Below the pieces are notes generated by a model, which searched no databases, was not told where the DNA came from, and was given only the letters and a program-made list of their open reading frames with translations. Shown here in pieces: positions 29,366-37,792 of a stretch of DNA of 64,000 bases. The stretch's first letter is position 1; each line of letters opens with the position of its first letter. Made by a program: the position numbers and the translations under genes. Origin of the DNA: a virus; the IMG/VR virus record IMGVR_UViG_3300031997_000001, positions 1 to 64,000 of that record; one strand, given 5' to 3'.

Positions 29366-29873
29366 ATAACTGCTTTCGCAGGGCGGGGGCCAAACGGTGG
29401 CCCCCGCCCAGATTAGCTGCTTACTCGTCCCGGGTTGTCAGAGATCAGGTTGGCCGCATGCCCATATGGACAGGGCGGACATCCACGGCCCCAAATAACA
29501 CTAGGCCCCGCGAAACCTTCTCGCGGGGCCTAGTGTTGCTTCTATGGTCCCCGCGATCATGGCCCCTTATTGTCAAAACTCAGCGCGGCGGACGTACCTT
29601 CGACTGCTCGGGGCGAACGCTGGCACGGTTGCATAATATACGAATGCAACCGGGCTATCCTGGTTGTCTCTAGACACCATTTTGTTGATCTGGTCGTCAC
29701 AGTAGGCTCGCTTCCTTGACTTACCCCTGCGAAGAAAATGGCCGCGTGCAACCTTCTAGAAAGAGCTGTCCTTGCACGCGGCGCTAATCGGGTGCTGACC
29801 CCTTAGGCTCCGGAACCACGGACAGCTCGTTGTCAGCACCCAAATCGTAATCTGTATCTACTTTTGACCGGCG
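29366..29873 (-). ncRNA. candidate large structured RNA leading the tRNA array
   Basis: About 500 nt with no credible gene, starting just after a strong promoter. Perfect hairpins: 29381-29409 (12 bp), 29497-29537 (17 bp), 29627-29651 (8 bp), 29741-29782 (11 bp) and 29790-29841 (10 bp). The loops of the last two hold GAGCTGTCC (29763-29771) and GGACAGCTC (29820-29828), a perfect 9-bp kissing pair. Size, phage setting and position beside tRNAs resemble GOLLD/ROOL-type RNAs, but family signatures were not verified. Confidence 0.65.
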
Positions 29874-29881
29874 ACTCGCAC

Positions 29882-29910
29882 ATTAAAACAATTCACGGCC
29901 TGTTTGTCAA
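29882..29910 (-). promoter_or_regulatory. promoter TTGACA-N17-TTTAAT for the RNA island
   Basis: -35 TTGACA (29910-29905), exactly 17 nt, -10 TTTAAT (29887-29882). Predicted start about 29873, so the first product is the structured RNA and then the tRNAs. Confidence 0.8.
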
Positions 29911-30116
29911 GTATTTGCACAATTATGAGATACGCCTGACATTCCTCTCGCCTTCTCTTCCAGCTTCTTGTGATAGGCGCAGATCCACAAAGTTCTTCTT
30001 CCGAGCTCAGGAATGTGAGGTTGTGCTACCACCTTGCAAGTCGCACGGCGCTTGCAACGAGGTGTCTTGAACTTCATCGCCCGTCCCATGTCGCACAGCT
30101 CACAGCGACGTGGCAT
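29907..30116 (-). CDS. small zinc-binding basic protein
   Basis: 69 residues with AGGTGG upstream. CELCDMG at the N-terminus, then CKRRATCK and WICAYHKK; four to six Cys/His ligands plausible. Its last codons overlap the -35 of the array promoter. Confidence 0.6.
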   Translation of the reverse strand: MPRRCELCDMGRAMKFKTPRCKRRATCKVVAQPHIPELGRRTLWICAYHKKLEEKARGMSGVSHNCANT

Positions 30117-30123
30117 AGTCCAC

Positions 30124-30207
30124 CTAGAGAAGGCAGATCAGCAGCCGCACTAGATTCGCGTCGGAGATCGGGCGAATCAGCCCGTATGGCCCGAATTCCC
30201 AGAACAT
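30124..30207 (-). CDS. micro-protein, 27 residues
   Basis: ATG 30207 after a very strong AGGAGGAGG site, ending TAG 30124. Sequence begins MFWEFGPYGLIRPI and ends in a hydrophobic LLICLL. Possibly membrane-associated. Lies between two well-supported genes with normal spacing. Confidence 0.5.
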   Translation of the reverse strand: MFWEFGPYGLIRPISDANLVRLLICLL

Positions 30208-30222
30208 CTTCGCCTCCTCCTG

Positions 30223-30336
30223 TTAGCCGAAAATAAGCCACGCGATTCCAACTAGAGCTGCTCCAAGGACGAATGCGATCACGATTGCTCCAATAATCGC
30301 CGCAGATATCACATTCCCAAAGGACGAACTATCCAT
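30223..30336 (-). CDS. micro-protein with one transmembrane segment
   Basis: 37 residues from ATG 30336 (AGGAGA upstream) to TAA 30223. MDSSSFGNVISAAI leads into a continuous hydrophobic helix with a GxxxG-like AAIIGAIV. Likely inner-membrane peptide; role unknown. Confidence 0.6.
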   Translation of the reverse strand: MDSSSFGNVISAAIIGAIVIAFVLGAALVGIAWLIFG

Positions 30337-30346
30337 TGTCCGTCTC

Positions 30347-31078
30347 CTAGGCCGCAACGCGGTGCTTGTTGGCCGTCTTCTGGAATTCGTCCTCCTGTCC
30401 GCACTGGATCATCAGCATTTGATGGATGAGCGTATCCATCGGCGGTAGAGGATTCTGGTACGTGTGATGGATGCACATCCTTTGGAAGACCTTCTCACCA
30501 AAGTTGCCTTCCATCTGATCGACGATCGTCCTGGGCCGCAGGCGATAACGGTTTCCAGCCGGGCTGACGACCTCGTGGTAGCCGCGCTTCTTGAAGAGCT
30601 TGAACTGCTCCTCGCCGACGATCTCTGTGAAGAGGACTTCTGCGCGCTTGTCGGCAGCCTCTTCCTTCTTGCGGCGTTCCTCTTCCTTTTTCTGGTATTC
30701 CGCCTGCTGGAGGATGGACTGCGCCTGCCACACCCTCTCCTGCTCGAGGCGGGCAAGCCGCTGTTCCTCGGTTTCCGCCGGGCGACAGACCCCACTACAG
30801 GCTCCACCAAAGGTAGTCCAGGTGCTCCAGATGACGTCGCCGGTACCTGAGCCGGTCCCGGTCCATGCGTACCAGGTTCCGTCTGCCCCGTTCCCCATCC
30901 CACCGCCAGCGGTGATACCAGCGGCAGTTCCATTTGTTCCAGTCCCGCCTGCCCATGCGGGCCAGATATCATTCATGGAAATCACCGTGGACGACGATGA
31001 ATCTACTGTCCACGTGCGCCATATGACGTTGGTGCTGTCTGTCGTCCCATAGTCTACCATGGGATCTCCCCTGGCCAT
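30347..31078 (-). CDS. Gly/Thr/Trp-rich protein with coiled coil
   Basis: 243 residues. Residues 1-95 are low-complexity with repeated WxxWT/S units (WRTWTV, WPAWAGG, WYAWTG, WSTWTT); residues about 100-150 are a strongly charged coiled coil (KKEEERRKKEEAADKR); the last 85 residues are a globular domain with FKLFKKRGYHEVVSPAG and YRLRPRTI. That C-terminal type recurs in phages. Could be a fibre-associated or structural protein. Confidence 0.7.
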   Translation of the reverse strand: MARGDPMVDYGTTDSTNVIWRTWTVDSSSSTVISMNDIWPAWAGGTGTNGTAAGITAGGGMGNGADGTWYAWTGTGSGTGDVIWSTWTTFGGACSGVCRPAETEEQRLARLEQERVWQAQSILQQAEYQKKEEERRKKEEAADKRAEVLFTEIVGEEQFKLFKKRGYHEVVSPAGNRYRLRPRTIVDQMEGNFGEKVFQRMCIHHTYQNPLPPMDTLIHQMLMIQCGQEDEFQKTANKHRVAA

Positions 31079-31095
31079 AGGTTCTTGGTTTGGTT

Positions 31096-31377
31096 CTACC
31101 CGCCCGCCATCATGGGAGCAAGGATCACCTTTTCGGCGTCCGGGTCGAACTTCGTGATGACCTCGCCCTTGGTGCCGTCCTTCTTCACTTTGTAGGCGAC
31201 GTAGCCCTTCTCCTTGAGCCCGTCGAAGGTCTTCTTCGCGGCTTCGACTTCCTCGGGCTTGTCGGAATCCCAGACGGTCTTGAGGTCGCCTTCCCTATCC
31301 AGGACGGCCATCTCGCCCCTCTTGCCCTCGGCGACGTCGCACAACTTGGCCATCGTCGTCCCGATCAACTCGCCCAT
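31096..31377 (-). CDS. small hypothetical protein
   Basis: 93 residues from ATG 31377 (AAGGAGA upstream). Contains a Lys-rich alpha/beta region (KKTFDGLKEKGYVAYKVKKDGTKGEVI) resembling small ubiquitin- or KOW-sized folds; no family recognised. Confidence 0.65.
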   Translation of the reverse strand: MGELIGTTMAKLCDVAEGKRGEMAVLDREGDLKTVWDSDKPEEVEAAKKTFDGLKEKGYVAYKVKKDGTKGEVITKFDPDAEKVILAPMMAGG

Positions 31378-31450
31378 GACGTTCTCCTTGAATGGACGTA
31401 GGTTTAAATACATGGCGGTGGGCGGCAAAGGCCGCCCACCGCCAAAACGA

Positions 31451-33061
31451 TCACATCTTACTGCGCTTCTTGGCGAGCGTCTCGTCCTTCGGGACGCTCT
31501 GAATAGGAACAACCTTCAGAGGGCTGAGAGCAAACACGGAGCCGTCCGGGGGGCTGGTGGGGACCGGATCGGAGCTGAGGACTGGATCGGTGGGAAGAGT
31601 GTAGACGTTCGGTGGAACGATCGGGTCGCTGAACTTGCCCAGGTCGGCCTGGGCCTGGAAACTCTTCGCCGACAGATTCCTCGCGCCCTTATCAAACGCG
31701 CCGGCGGTTCCGATCGTCGTGCCGCGCCCGCCAGTGTAGCCCCTAGTGTTGGACACGAGGTAGTTGGCATCGTAAGCCACTTCATTGAGGCTTGGCATGA
31801 CGTTCTTCTGAAGGTCAGAGGCCATGAGGCCAGCTTCCTCCGTCCCGACGCTCATGAAACTCGCCACGATACTGCTCATCAGATTCTGGGCCTCCTGGAA
31901 CTGGCCCTTGTCGGCCAGCTTCTTGGCCTCGATCTGGGCATCCGCAGCCTTGAAGCGGAGGATCTGCTCCAGGACCAGCTTGTCGCCGTCGGCCTGGGCC
32001 TCATCCTTCTTGACGTAGTCGATCTTGACGGACTCCTCGAGCTTCACGTCTTCATTCGTCTTGAGGTCGGTGTAGATGACTTCCACGTCGCAGAGCTTGG
32101 AGCTTCTGGCGGCGACGGCCTTGCTCTTTTCGGGGAGCTCGACCAGGACCAGGAGCTTCCGCGTCTCCTCGGCGTAGATGTCGTCTACGGAGATGGTGCA
32201 CTCCGTCTGCTCGTCGTTGGAGATCACGTCAAAGTCGTTAAGGACCTTGACGAATTTGACCCCGGCAGCTGCTGTGAGCTTCACTTTGATGCCCTGGGCG
32301 ATGCAGGAGATCAGACCGCCGAATTCCCGCCCGAAGAAGGCGGGGCACTCGTCGACGTTCTTGATGTAGTAGAAGTTGCCGCCGCCCTTCTGGGCCATCG
32401 ACGCCATCAGCTCCGCGTCGTGGTCAGAGCCATACCCGAAGCAGGACAGGCTCGCGCCGTTAGACCTCTTCCCAGCCAGCTCGATGAGCTTGCTTTTGTC
32501 CATCTCCCCGGCTGTGGGTAGGCCATCTGTGAAGAGGAAGCCGCGCGTGAGGAATTCCGTGGTGTCCTCGCCGCTGTCGATGATCTTGACGCCGCCGATC
32601 TTGCCGAACTCCGCCTTCTTGGCCGCCTTCGGCTCCGGTTTGGGGAGCTTGCCCTTGACCAGGTTGTAGGCCTCGAGCGTCGCGCCGGAAAGGTTGGTCA
32701 TGTTGATCGTGCGGAGCTTGTCGACCTCGTCCTTGGCCTTCGCCTTGTTCTCCGGCGTCATGAACATCGGCTCGAAGACGGAGAAGATGCCATCCGAGAA
32801 GCCGGACAGGCCGAAGACGTCATCCGGGGTGAGGTTGTCGATGAAGATCTTGAGCGACATTTTGGCGTTCTCGATCTTCCCGCCGTCCCTCATGCTTCCG
32901 GAGCAGTCGAGAGCAGCGCCGATGCGGAGGGGCTTGCGGTCCTTGGGCTTGTCGATCTTGCCGCCTTCGAGCGAGATCAGGACGTGATTCTTGCCGGGGT
33001 CGTCGAACTGGACCTTGTCGAACTCCAGGCGTGTAGACACGGACACGATAGGCTTAGACAT
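31451..33061 (-). CDS. von Willebrand factor A domain protein
   Basis: 536 residues from ATG 33061. The vWA domain (about residues 40-250) has the MIDAS motif DCSGSM, NLSGATL for the threonine position and TDGLPT for the Asp. C-terminal half contains a strand-rich region, then helices (residues 350-420) and a Pro-rich tail. Mg-dependent protein binding is expected. With the second vWA protein, kinase and PP2C nearby it suggests a TerY-P-like signalling complex. Confidence 0.87.
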   Translation of the reverse strand: MSKPIVSVSTRLEFDKVQFDDPGKNHVLISLEGGKIDKPKDRKPLRIGAALDCSGSMRDGGKIENAKMSLKIFIDNLTPDDVFGLSGFSDGIFSVFEPMFMTPENKAKAKDEVDKLRTINMTNLSGATLEAYNLVKGKLPKPEPKAAKKAEFGKIGGVKIIDSGEDTTEFLTRGFLFTDGLPTAGEMDKSKLIELAGKRSNGASLSCFGYGSDHDAELMASMAQKGGGNFYYIKNVDECPAFFGREFGGLISCIAQGIKVKLTAAAGVKFVKVLNDFDVISNDEQTECTISVDDIYAEETRKLLVLVELPEKSKAVAARSSKLCDVEVIYTDLKTNEDVKLEESVKIDYVKKDEAQADGDKLVLEQILRFKAADAQIEAKKLADKGQFQEAQNLMSSIVASFMSVGTEEAGLMASDLQKNVMPSLNEVAYDANYLVSNTRGYTGGRGTTIGTAGAFDKGARNLSAKSFQAQADLGKFSDPIVPPNVYTLPTDPVLSSDPVPTSPPDGSVFALSPLKVVPIQSVPKDETLAKKRSKM

Positions 33062-33260
33062 ACAGCCTCCACTTCCTTTTGGCGTCCGACGATCCACTGG
33101 GTGCGAAAGCCATGCCGGGCGTTAGAAGGCTTCCCAAACCCAACGGAGCCGTCGCCAGGATTACCCGGCGTTCTTCGCCGGCGGTCCTTACGGACCCTGC
33201 GGCAAAGGATCGTGGAATTGGGACTTCCTGCGGCAGAGCCCTGAGGAGGTCCCTTCTTCC

Positions 33261-33623
33261 TTATTTTAGATACTTTTGACAGGCTTCCAAGAGCCACTGG
33301 CATGCGTGATGAGCGAGCCAGTCATTTCCAGCCGCCGTGAGTCCGATGTCGTGGTTGACTTTCTCGCTCTCAAGAAACTTATGTTTCATGATCTCGCGCA
33401 TGCCGTCGCGGAAGAGTTTCTTCTTTTCCGGATTTTCGTCGATCAGCTCCAGGAGTAGCGTTCCTATCTCTCTATATTCGTGCGCGTACCGGTGTACCCA
33501 ATCCACCGCAGCTTCGTGCTCCGTACAATGCGACCGGTAGATGTCCCAGAGATAACGGCAGTGCTGGAGCAGTTCCTCGCGCTGCTCGGAGATAAAAAGC
33601 AGTATCTCCTCTGCCGTAAACAT
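33261..33623 (-). CDS. helical hypothetical protein
   Basis: 120 residues, almost entirely helical by eye (EEILLFISEQREELLQHCRYLWDIY...), with several His and Cys. No family recognised. The 199-nt gap between it and the vWA gene at 33061 shows only small hairpins and no gene. Confidence 0.6.
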   Translation of the reverse strand: MFTAEEILLFISEQREELLQHCRYLWDIYRSHCTEHEAAVDWVHRYAHEYREIGTLLLELIDENPEKKKLFRDGMREIMKHKFLESEKVNHDIGLTAAGNDWLAHHACQWLLEACQKYLK

Positions 33624-33668
33624 GCATAGCCTCTCCGTTATTTTCGGACGAGGCTAGCACGCCGCACT

Positions 33669-34487
33669 CTACGGATCGATCACATGCCGGGGCGGCGTCG
33701 CCCCGAACCCGCCAAGCGCAGTCTTCGAGAAGGAGGCGGCGCTCTGGCTGGCGCTCACCGCGGACTGTGAGAAGACCACGAAGGCCTTCCGGATCTCGCT
33801 CTGGCTGTTCTTCGGCGTCAGGATCCACTCGTCCTTGATGCCCATCTCCTTGAAGACTTCCGTGAAGTTCGTCCGCCCCTGATCATCGATGCCCATGGCC
33901 GCGATGATGTGCCGCTCGGACTTGAGCATGTCATCCACCAGGACCTTGACGTCGTTCGCGGGCCTCTTCGAGCTCTCGTCTGCGCCGTCCGTGATGATGA
34001 GGGTGACGGAGCGGCAAGGAATTCCCGCGTCCTCGAATTCCTTGCTCTTGGCGAGCACTGTTCCGAGGAGGACGATGGCCTGGTCGTAAAGAGGCGTCCC
34101 CCTGTTTGGGTCGTAGTTGGTGTCGTCCATGAGGACGGCTTCCTCGACCTTGCGGTACGGGTAGAGGACGTTGCCGTTCAAGTACCGCGTGTGGCAGAGG
34201 ATGGAGTCCTTCTGCTTGGACTTCTTGAGGGCGTCGATGACTGCGTTGTGCCCGTCCCGCACGGTCTGGGCATTCCCGGCGAAGCGGATGGAGCCGGAAT
34301 CGTCCGGCATCATGGTGACGATGACCACCTCACTCGCTTGGACGTCCTCCGCCGATACGCCGAGGCCGGCCTGGATCTGAGCGCCGATATCCACGTTGTT
34401 CAGGAGCACGTTCACCGAGGCCATCGACAGGTCGCCGCCCTGCTGCGCGGCCTTGATGAGTTCGTTCGCGTTAGCCGTCTTGCTCAT
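33669..34487 (-). CDS. vWA domain protein, TerY-like
   Basis: 272 residues from ATG 34487. MIDAS DDSGSI at about residue 63, RGTPLYD for the Thr loop, LIITDGADES for the Asp. N-terminal 50 residues are helical; the Ser/Ala-rich C-terminus (SQSAVSASQSAASFSK) is flexible. Short vWA size is as in TerY. Part of the kinase/phosphatase cluster. Confidence 0.85.
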   Translation of the reverse strand: MSKTANANELIKAAQQGGDLSMASVNVLLNNVDIGAQIQAGLGVSAEDVQASEVVIVTMMPDDSGSIRFAGNAQTVRDGHNAVIDALKKSKQKDSILCHTRYLNGNVLYPYRKVEEAVLMDDTNYDPNRGTPLYDQAIVLLGTVLAKSKEFEDAGIPCRSVTLIITDGADESSKRPANDVKVLVDDMLKSERHIIAAMGIDDQGRTNFTEVFKEMGIKDEWILTPKNSQSEIRKAFVVFSQSAVSASQSAASFSKTALGGFGATPPRHVIDP

Positions 34488-34519
34488 AGTCGCCTCCACA
34501 AAGGGTCGCCAAGACATTT

Positions 34520-34723
34520 TCAGCTAGACTGTTGCTTTAGAAATTCCCGGAGTATCCGGGCAGTTTCGGTAGTCCATCCCAAGGCAATCTGCGCCACCCT
34601 TTTGGCCTCCTTATCGGACATATCTTCCACGGAATCGGAAATGTGGCCGTTGCCTTGCGCCGCCTGAACCGCCCTGAACAACTCCTTACCGGCCAACTCC
34701 TTACCGGCGCGTCCACGTCGCAT
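34520..34723 (-). CDS. small hypothetical protein
   Basis: 67 residues. Contains a direct repeat AGKELAGKELF at residues 6-16, then a helix with MSDKEAKRVAQIALGW. Between the vWA and nicotinamidase genes. Confidence 0.55.
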   Translation of the reverse strand: MRRGRAGKELAGKELFRAVQAAQGNGHISDSVEDMSDKEAKRVAQIALGWTTETARILREFLKQQSS

Positions 34724-34733
34724 GATCTTGTCC

Positions 34734-35792
34734 TTACAGGCAGATGCCGTCCCAGTCCTCGATCGGCGTCGTCGACTCGACGACGTGCATCCCGGCGTTC
34801 TGGAACTTCGCGAGCGCGTCCACCGCCTGCTGGGTGAAGTCGGCGATGAACCCGCCCTTGCCGTCCGGGACCGCGACCGCGCTCATGCAGTCCCTGAGGA
34901 TGTACACCTTCTTCGTGAGCTTCGGGTCCTGCGTCTGGATCGAGGTCAGCAGGTCCTCGATCGAGGACTTGACGCAGTGGCTTGCGGCCTGGCCGGCGAT
35001 CACGATGGCATCCGCTTCCAGCAGCGTCTTGATGAACCGCGTGTTGCGCTGGGCGATCGGCGTTCCCTCGTGGGCGACGAGGATCTCGGGGCTGAGGACC
35101 GAGTAGTTCTCGGTCAGCAGGTTCCCACCCTTCACCTCGACCAGGTCTGCGCTCTGGCGCGCGAAGGCATGGAACAGCCGCGCCTCGCTGATCGTGCCGA
35201 CCAGGGCATGCCCGACCTCGCCCAGCATGCAGTGGTACGGCCAGAGGTAGAGGTTGTACTTCCCGGACTTCTCCAGCCCCTCGCAGTAGTGCTGGACATA
35301 GGAGAGGAGCCACGTGTATGCGCCGTTGCACGTCAGGGCTGCGGCAGCCGGCGTCGGCCGGAATTCGCCCGACTTGATCATCTCGGACTTGATGATCGTG
35401 TGCGGCGTGGCCCCCTTGCCGTCCTTGGTCTGCCAGAACGACGGGAAGAAGATCTGGTAGGGGAAGTGCGTGTCCATCGTGCAGGTGATCTCGGTGACGA
35501 TACCGAGGTTCTGGTAGATGAACTCGCAGATGCGCACGGAGTCCTCTATCGCGCCCTTCCCGCTGCGCCCGCCGACGTACAGGGTCCCCTTCGGGAAGCA
35601 GAAGTCGCGCTGCTCGTCGATCAAGAGCAGGTGGATCTTGGCCTTGTCGTGGCCGGAGGGCTTGACGTCGTGCTTCTTGGCCCAGTCCTGCGCGGCCTGG
35701 GATACGACGCTGACGTCCGGGCTGTAGTCCCATTTCTCGGCGTTTGCCGGCTTGAAGAAGGCCGGCGTCGGCAGCTTCGCGATCTTGGTCAT
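34734..35792 (-). CDS. pncA: nicotinamidase-like (isochorismatase superfamily) hydrolase
   Basis: 352 residues, longer than the usual 200. Core motifs: HLLLIDEQRDFCFPKGTL (catalytic Asp), MDTHFPYQIF with metal-binding His, TIIKSEM (Lys), and VIAGQAASHCVKSS, where the Cys is the nucleophile. The extra 80-100 residues lie between Lys and Cys. Likely hydrolyses nicotinamide to nicotinate, the substrate of the NAPRTase at 5542. Another amide substrate is possible because of the insert. It lies within the vWA/kinase cluster. Confidence 0.75.
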   Translation of the reverse strand: MTKIAKLPTPAFFKPANAEKWDYSPDVSVVSQAAQDWAKKHDVKPSGHDKAKIHLLLIDEQRDFCFPKGTLYVGGRSGKGAIEDSVRICEFIYQNLGIVTEITCTMDTHFPYQIFFPSFWQTKDGKGATPHTIIKSEMIKSGEFRPTPAAAALTCNGAYTWLLSYVQHYCEGLEKSGKYNLYLWPYHCMLGEVGHALVGTISEARLFHAFARQSADLVEVKGGNLLTENYSVLSPEILVAHEGTPIAQRNTRFIKTLLEADAIVIAGQAASHCVKSSIEDLLTSIQTQDPKLTKKVYILRDCMSAVAVPDGKGGFIADFTQQAVDALAKFQNAGMHVVESTTPIEDWDGICL

Positions 35793-35810
35793 GGGCTTCT
35801 CCTCCTGGGG

Positions 35811-37655
35811 TTAACTGATTTTGAGAAGACGGATTTCCTGACGATCTACGACATAGAGTCCTCCTTTCGCCGGGAAGAGATGACAGCCTGAATCTACGAA
35901 CTGCTCGGTGTCCGGGAATTCCGCAGTCTTGGCTATTGTGGCCTTATCCGGCTCGACGCGCACGATCCCTTCGTCCGTGACGGACAGCAGGAATCCGCCG
36001 ACGGCGCACTTCCCGCGGATGGTGGACAGCCAGGACCCGTCTCCGGCATCCGCCTCCTGCGTCGCTACCGTCTTCCCGCCGGAGTCGATGACAGTGCAGC
36101 GGTTGACGTCCTTCCCGTTGTATCGCAGGGAAGTCAGGAACCAGCATAACTTGTCCGTGAAATAGCAGGTGGCGTCGATCAAGTGGCCCCTCATGGGCGG
36201 GATCGACACGGTGTCGTTGATGCCCCTCTTGTCCGCGTTGAAGACGAAGGCGATATTGAGCTCACCTGCCCTGTAGAAGCCGAATCCGAACTTCGGCCCG
36301 ACCCAGAAGAGAGTCTGGGAGGCGAGGACGTCTCCGATCCTCTCCTGTCCGAGCTGTCCGTCGCGGTAGAGCGTGCCGCCGTAGATCCAGTATTTTGCCC
36401 GCTCGTTGACGTCGAAGAGCGGGATGCCTTTGAACGTGTCCACGCGGAGCGTCTCGCCGACGGAGGATACCTGGTTTCCGCGACCGGCAAAGGTGGTGCT
36501 GCCTTGAATCCTGAAGCGGAAGCGGTCACCGCCATCCAGGATCTTGATGCCCGTCTCGCGGTAAAAATCCTGGCCTTCCTTATAGATCCAAAGGAGCTTG
36601 TCATGCTGAGACGCCGCGAAGACGATCTCGCCCTGCGTGGCGAAGATCCTGGTCGACGAGACGGTCCCCTTCACGATGGTAACTGCCTTGATTGCGGCTG
36701 GCGCGGCCCTCTTGCAGACCGGGCAGGTCTCGCGGCCGTGCTCCGTCCCGCAGTCAAGGCACTTCGTCCAGCGGAAGTTGTGCAGCAGCTCGACAGGGAA
36801 TTCGATGCGCTCATCCTTTTCGAAGACCCTGTGGAAATGCTGAAGGATCTCGTCGGACAGGAGGCTGAACGGGATCGACGGCTTCGGGTACTTGACATCC
36901 TTATTGAACACGGTAATCCTGTGAAGGGGCCGCTCCGTATGGGTGATCGTCGGGGCCTTCCCCTGAGGCCTGTAGACGCCCCCGTACGGATCGCATAACA
37001 ATAAGGAACGGAAGAGCATGACGTTGAAGGCGTACCAGTCGGATTGAGGACCGTGCGGCCTCACGAGGATGGGCCGCTTCTCGTGCGGATTGCAGTTCAG
37101 TGGGTCCACGAACCGTTCCGTATAGACCTTGCAGAAGAACTGCCCGAACTGGAAACTGTCGGCGTCGATGATGTGGATCTTCGAGTCCGCCACCATGACG
37201 TTGAGATCGTTGAAGTCTCCCAATACGACCTGGGCAGCGTGGATGCCGCGCACGGCGTTGTAGACGTCCTGGAATATCGCAGCAACGACTCCGTTATTCA
37301 CGAGCGGCTGCCGGAACGAGCGCTCCGAATAGCGGAGGAGCACTTCCGCATTATCCAGCATGCGCATCGTGTAGCCGAGGACCGTCTTCTCCGTGCGGTC
37401 CATCACGAGGTCGATGGGCCTCACGACCTGGCCCGGGAGGTTCGTCGGGAATTCGCGGAGCTTCTTCTGATGCTCCTCGATCCTAAGCCTCGCGTTCTCC
37501 ATGTCAAGAGAGTTGCCGTTGAAGTCCGGATGGTTCGGCGCCTTGAATATCTTGACAGCCAGGTCGCCGACCCGGTAGATATCGGCCTCACCGCCCTTCC
37601 CGATTGACATGGAAGGCGTTAGCCTGGTCTTGTTTCCGCCGATGAAGACTTCCAT
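35811..37655 (-). CDS. protein kinase with zinc ribbon and C-terminal beta-propeller-like region
   Basis: 614 residues. Kinase domain 1-300: glycine loop GKGGEADIYRV, VK lysine AVKIF, catalytic loop VLGDFNDLNVMV (Asp with Asn), and IDADSFQ as the DFG equivalent. Of the YegI-like family. Residues about 315-335 form a zinc ribbon CLDCGTEHGRETCPVC. The remaining 270 residues are strand-rich repeats, likely a propeller. Kinase plus zinc ribbon is the form found in TerY-P triads. Start overlaps the stop of the small upstream gene (TAATG). Confidence 0.87.
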   Translation of the reverse strand: MEVFIGGNKTRLTPSMSIGKGGEADIYRVGDLAVKIFKAPNHPDFNGNSLDMENARLRIEEHQKKLREFPTNLPGQVVRPIDLVMDRTEKTVLGYTMRMLDNAEVLLRYSERSFRQPLVNNGVVAAIFQDVYNAVRGIHAAQVVLGDFNDLNVMVADSKIHIIDADSFQFGQFFCKVYTERFVDPLNCNPHEKRPILVRPHGPQSDWYAFNVMLFRSLLLCDPYGGVYRPQGKAPTITHTERPLHRITVFNKDVKYPKPSIPFSLLSDEILQHFHRVFEKDERIEFPVELLHNFRWTKCLDCGTEHGRETCPVCKRAAPAAIKAVTIVKGTVSSTRIFATQGEIVFAASQHDKLLWIYKEGQDFYRETGIKILDGGDRFRFRIQGSTTFAGRGNQVSSVGETLRVDTFKGIPLFDVNERAKYWIYGGTLYRDGQLGQERIGDVLASQTLFWVGPKFGFGFYRAGELNIAFVFNADKRGINDTVSIPPMRGHLIDATCYFTDKLCWFLTSLRYNGKDVNRCTVIDSGGKTVATQEADAGDGSWLSTIRGKCAVGGFLLSVTDEGIVRVEPDKATIAKTAEFPDTEQFVDSGCHLFPAKGGLYVVDRQEIRLLKIS

Positions 37656-37792
37656 TATCTGCGCTTCTTTCCTATAGGATCACAGCCCTTCGACCTTGTC
37701 CATCCAGTCCGACAGATCCAGCACTTACGCTTACGCCGACACGTCGAATACTTTCGGCATCCGCAATCATCTGGTCCCATTGTCTTATGCAT
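37655..37792 (-). CDS. small Cys/Arg-rich protein
   Basis: 45 residues from ATG 37792, which overlaps the PP2C stop by 8 nt, to TAA overlapping the kinase ATG by 1 nt. Contains CGCRKYSTCRRKRKCWIC, six Cys in a basic context, likely zinc-binding. Both overlaps support it as a real gene of the cluster. Confidence 0.65.
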   Translation of the reverse strand: MHKTMGPDDCGCRKYSTCRRKRKCWICRTGWTRSKGCDPIGKKRR

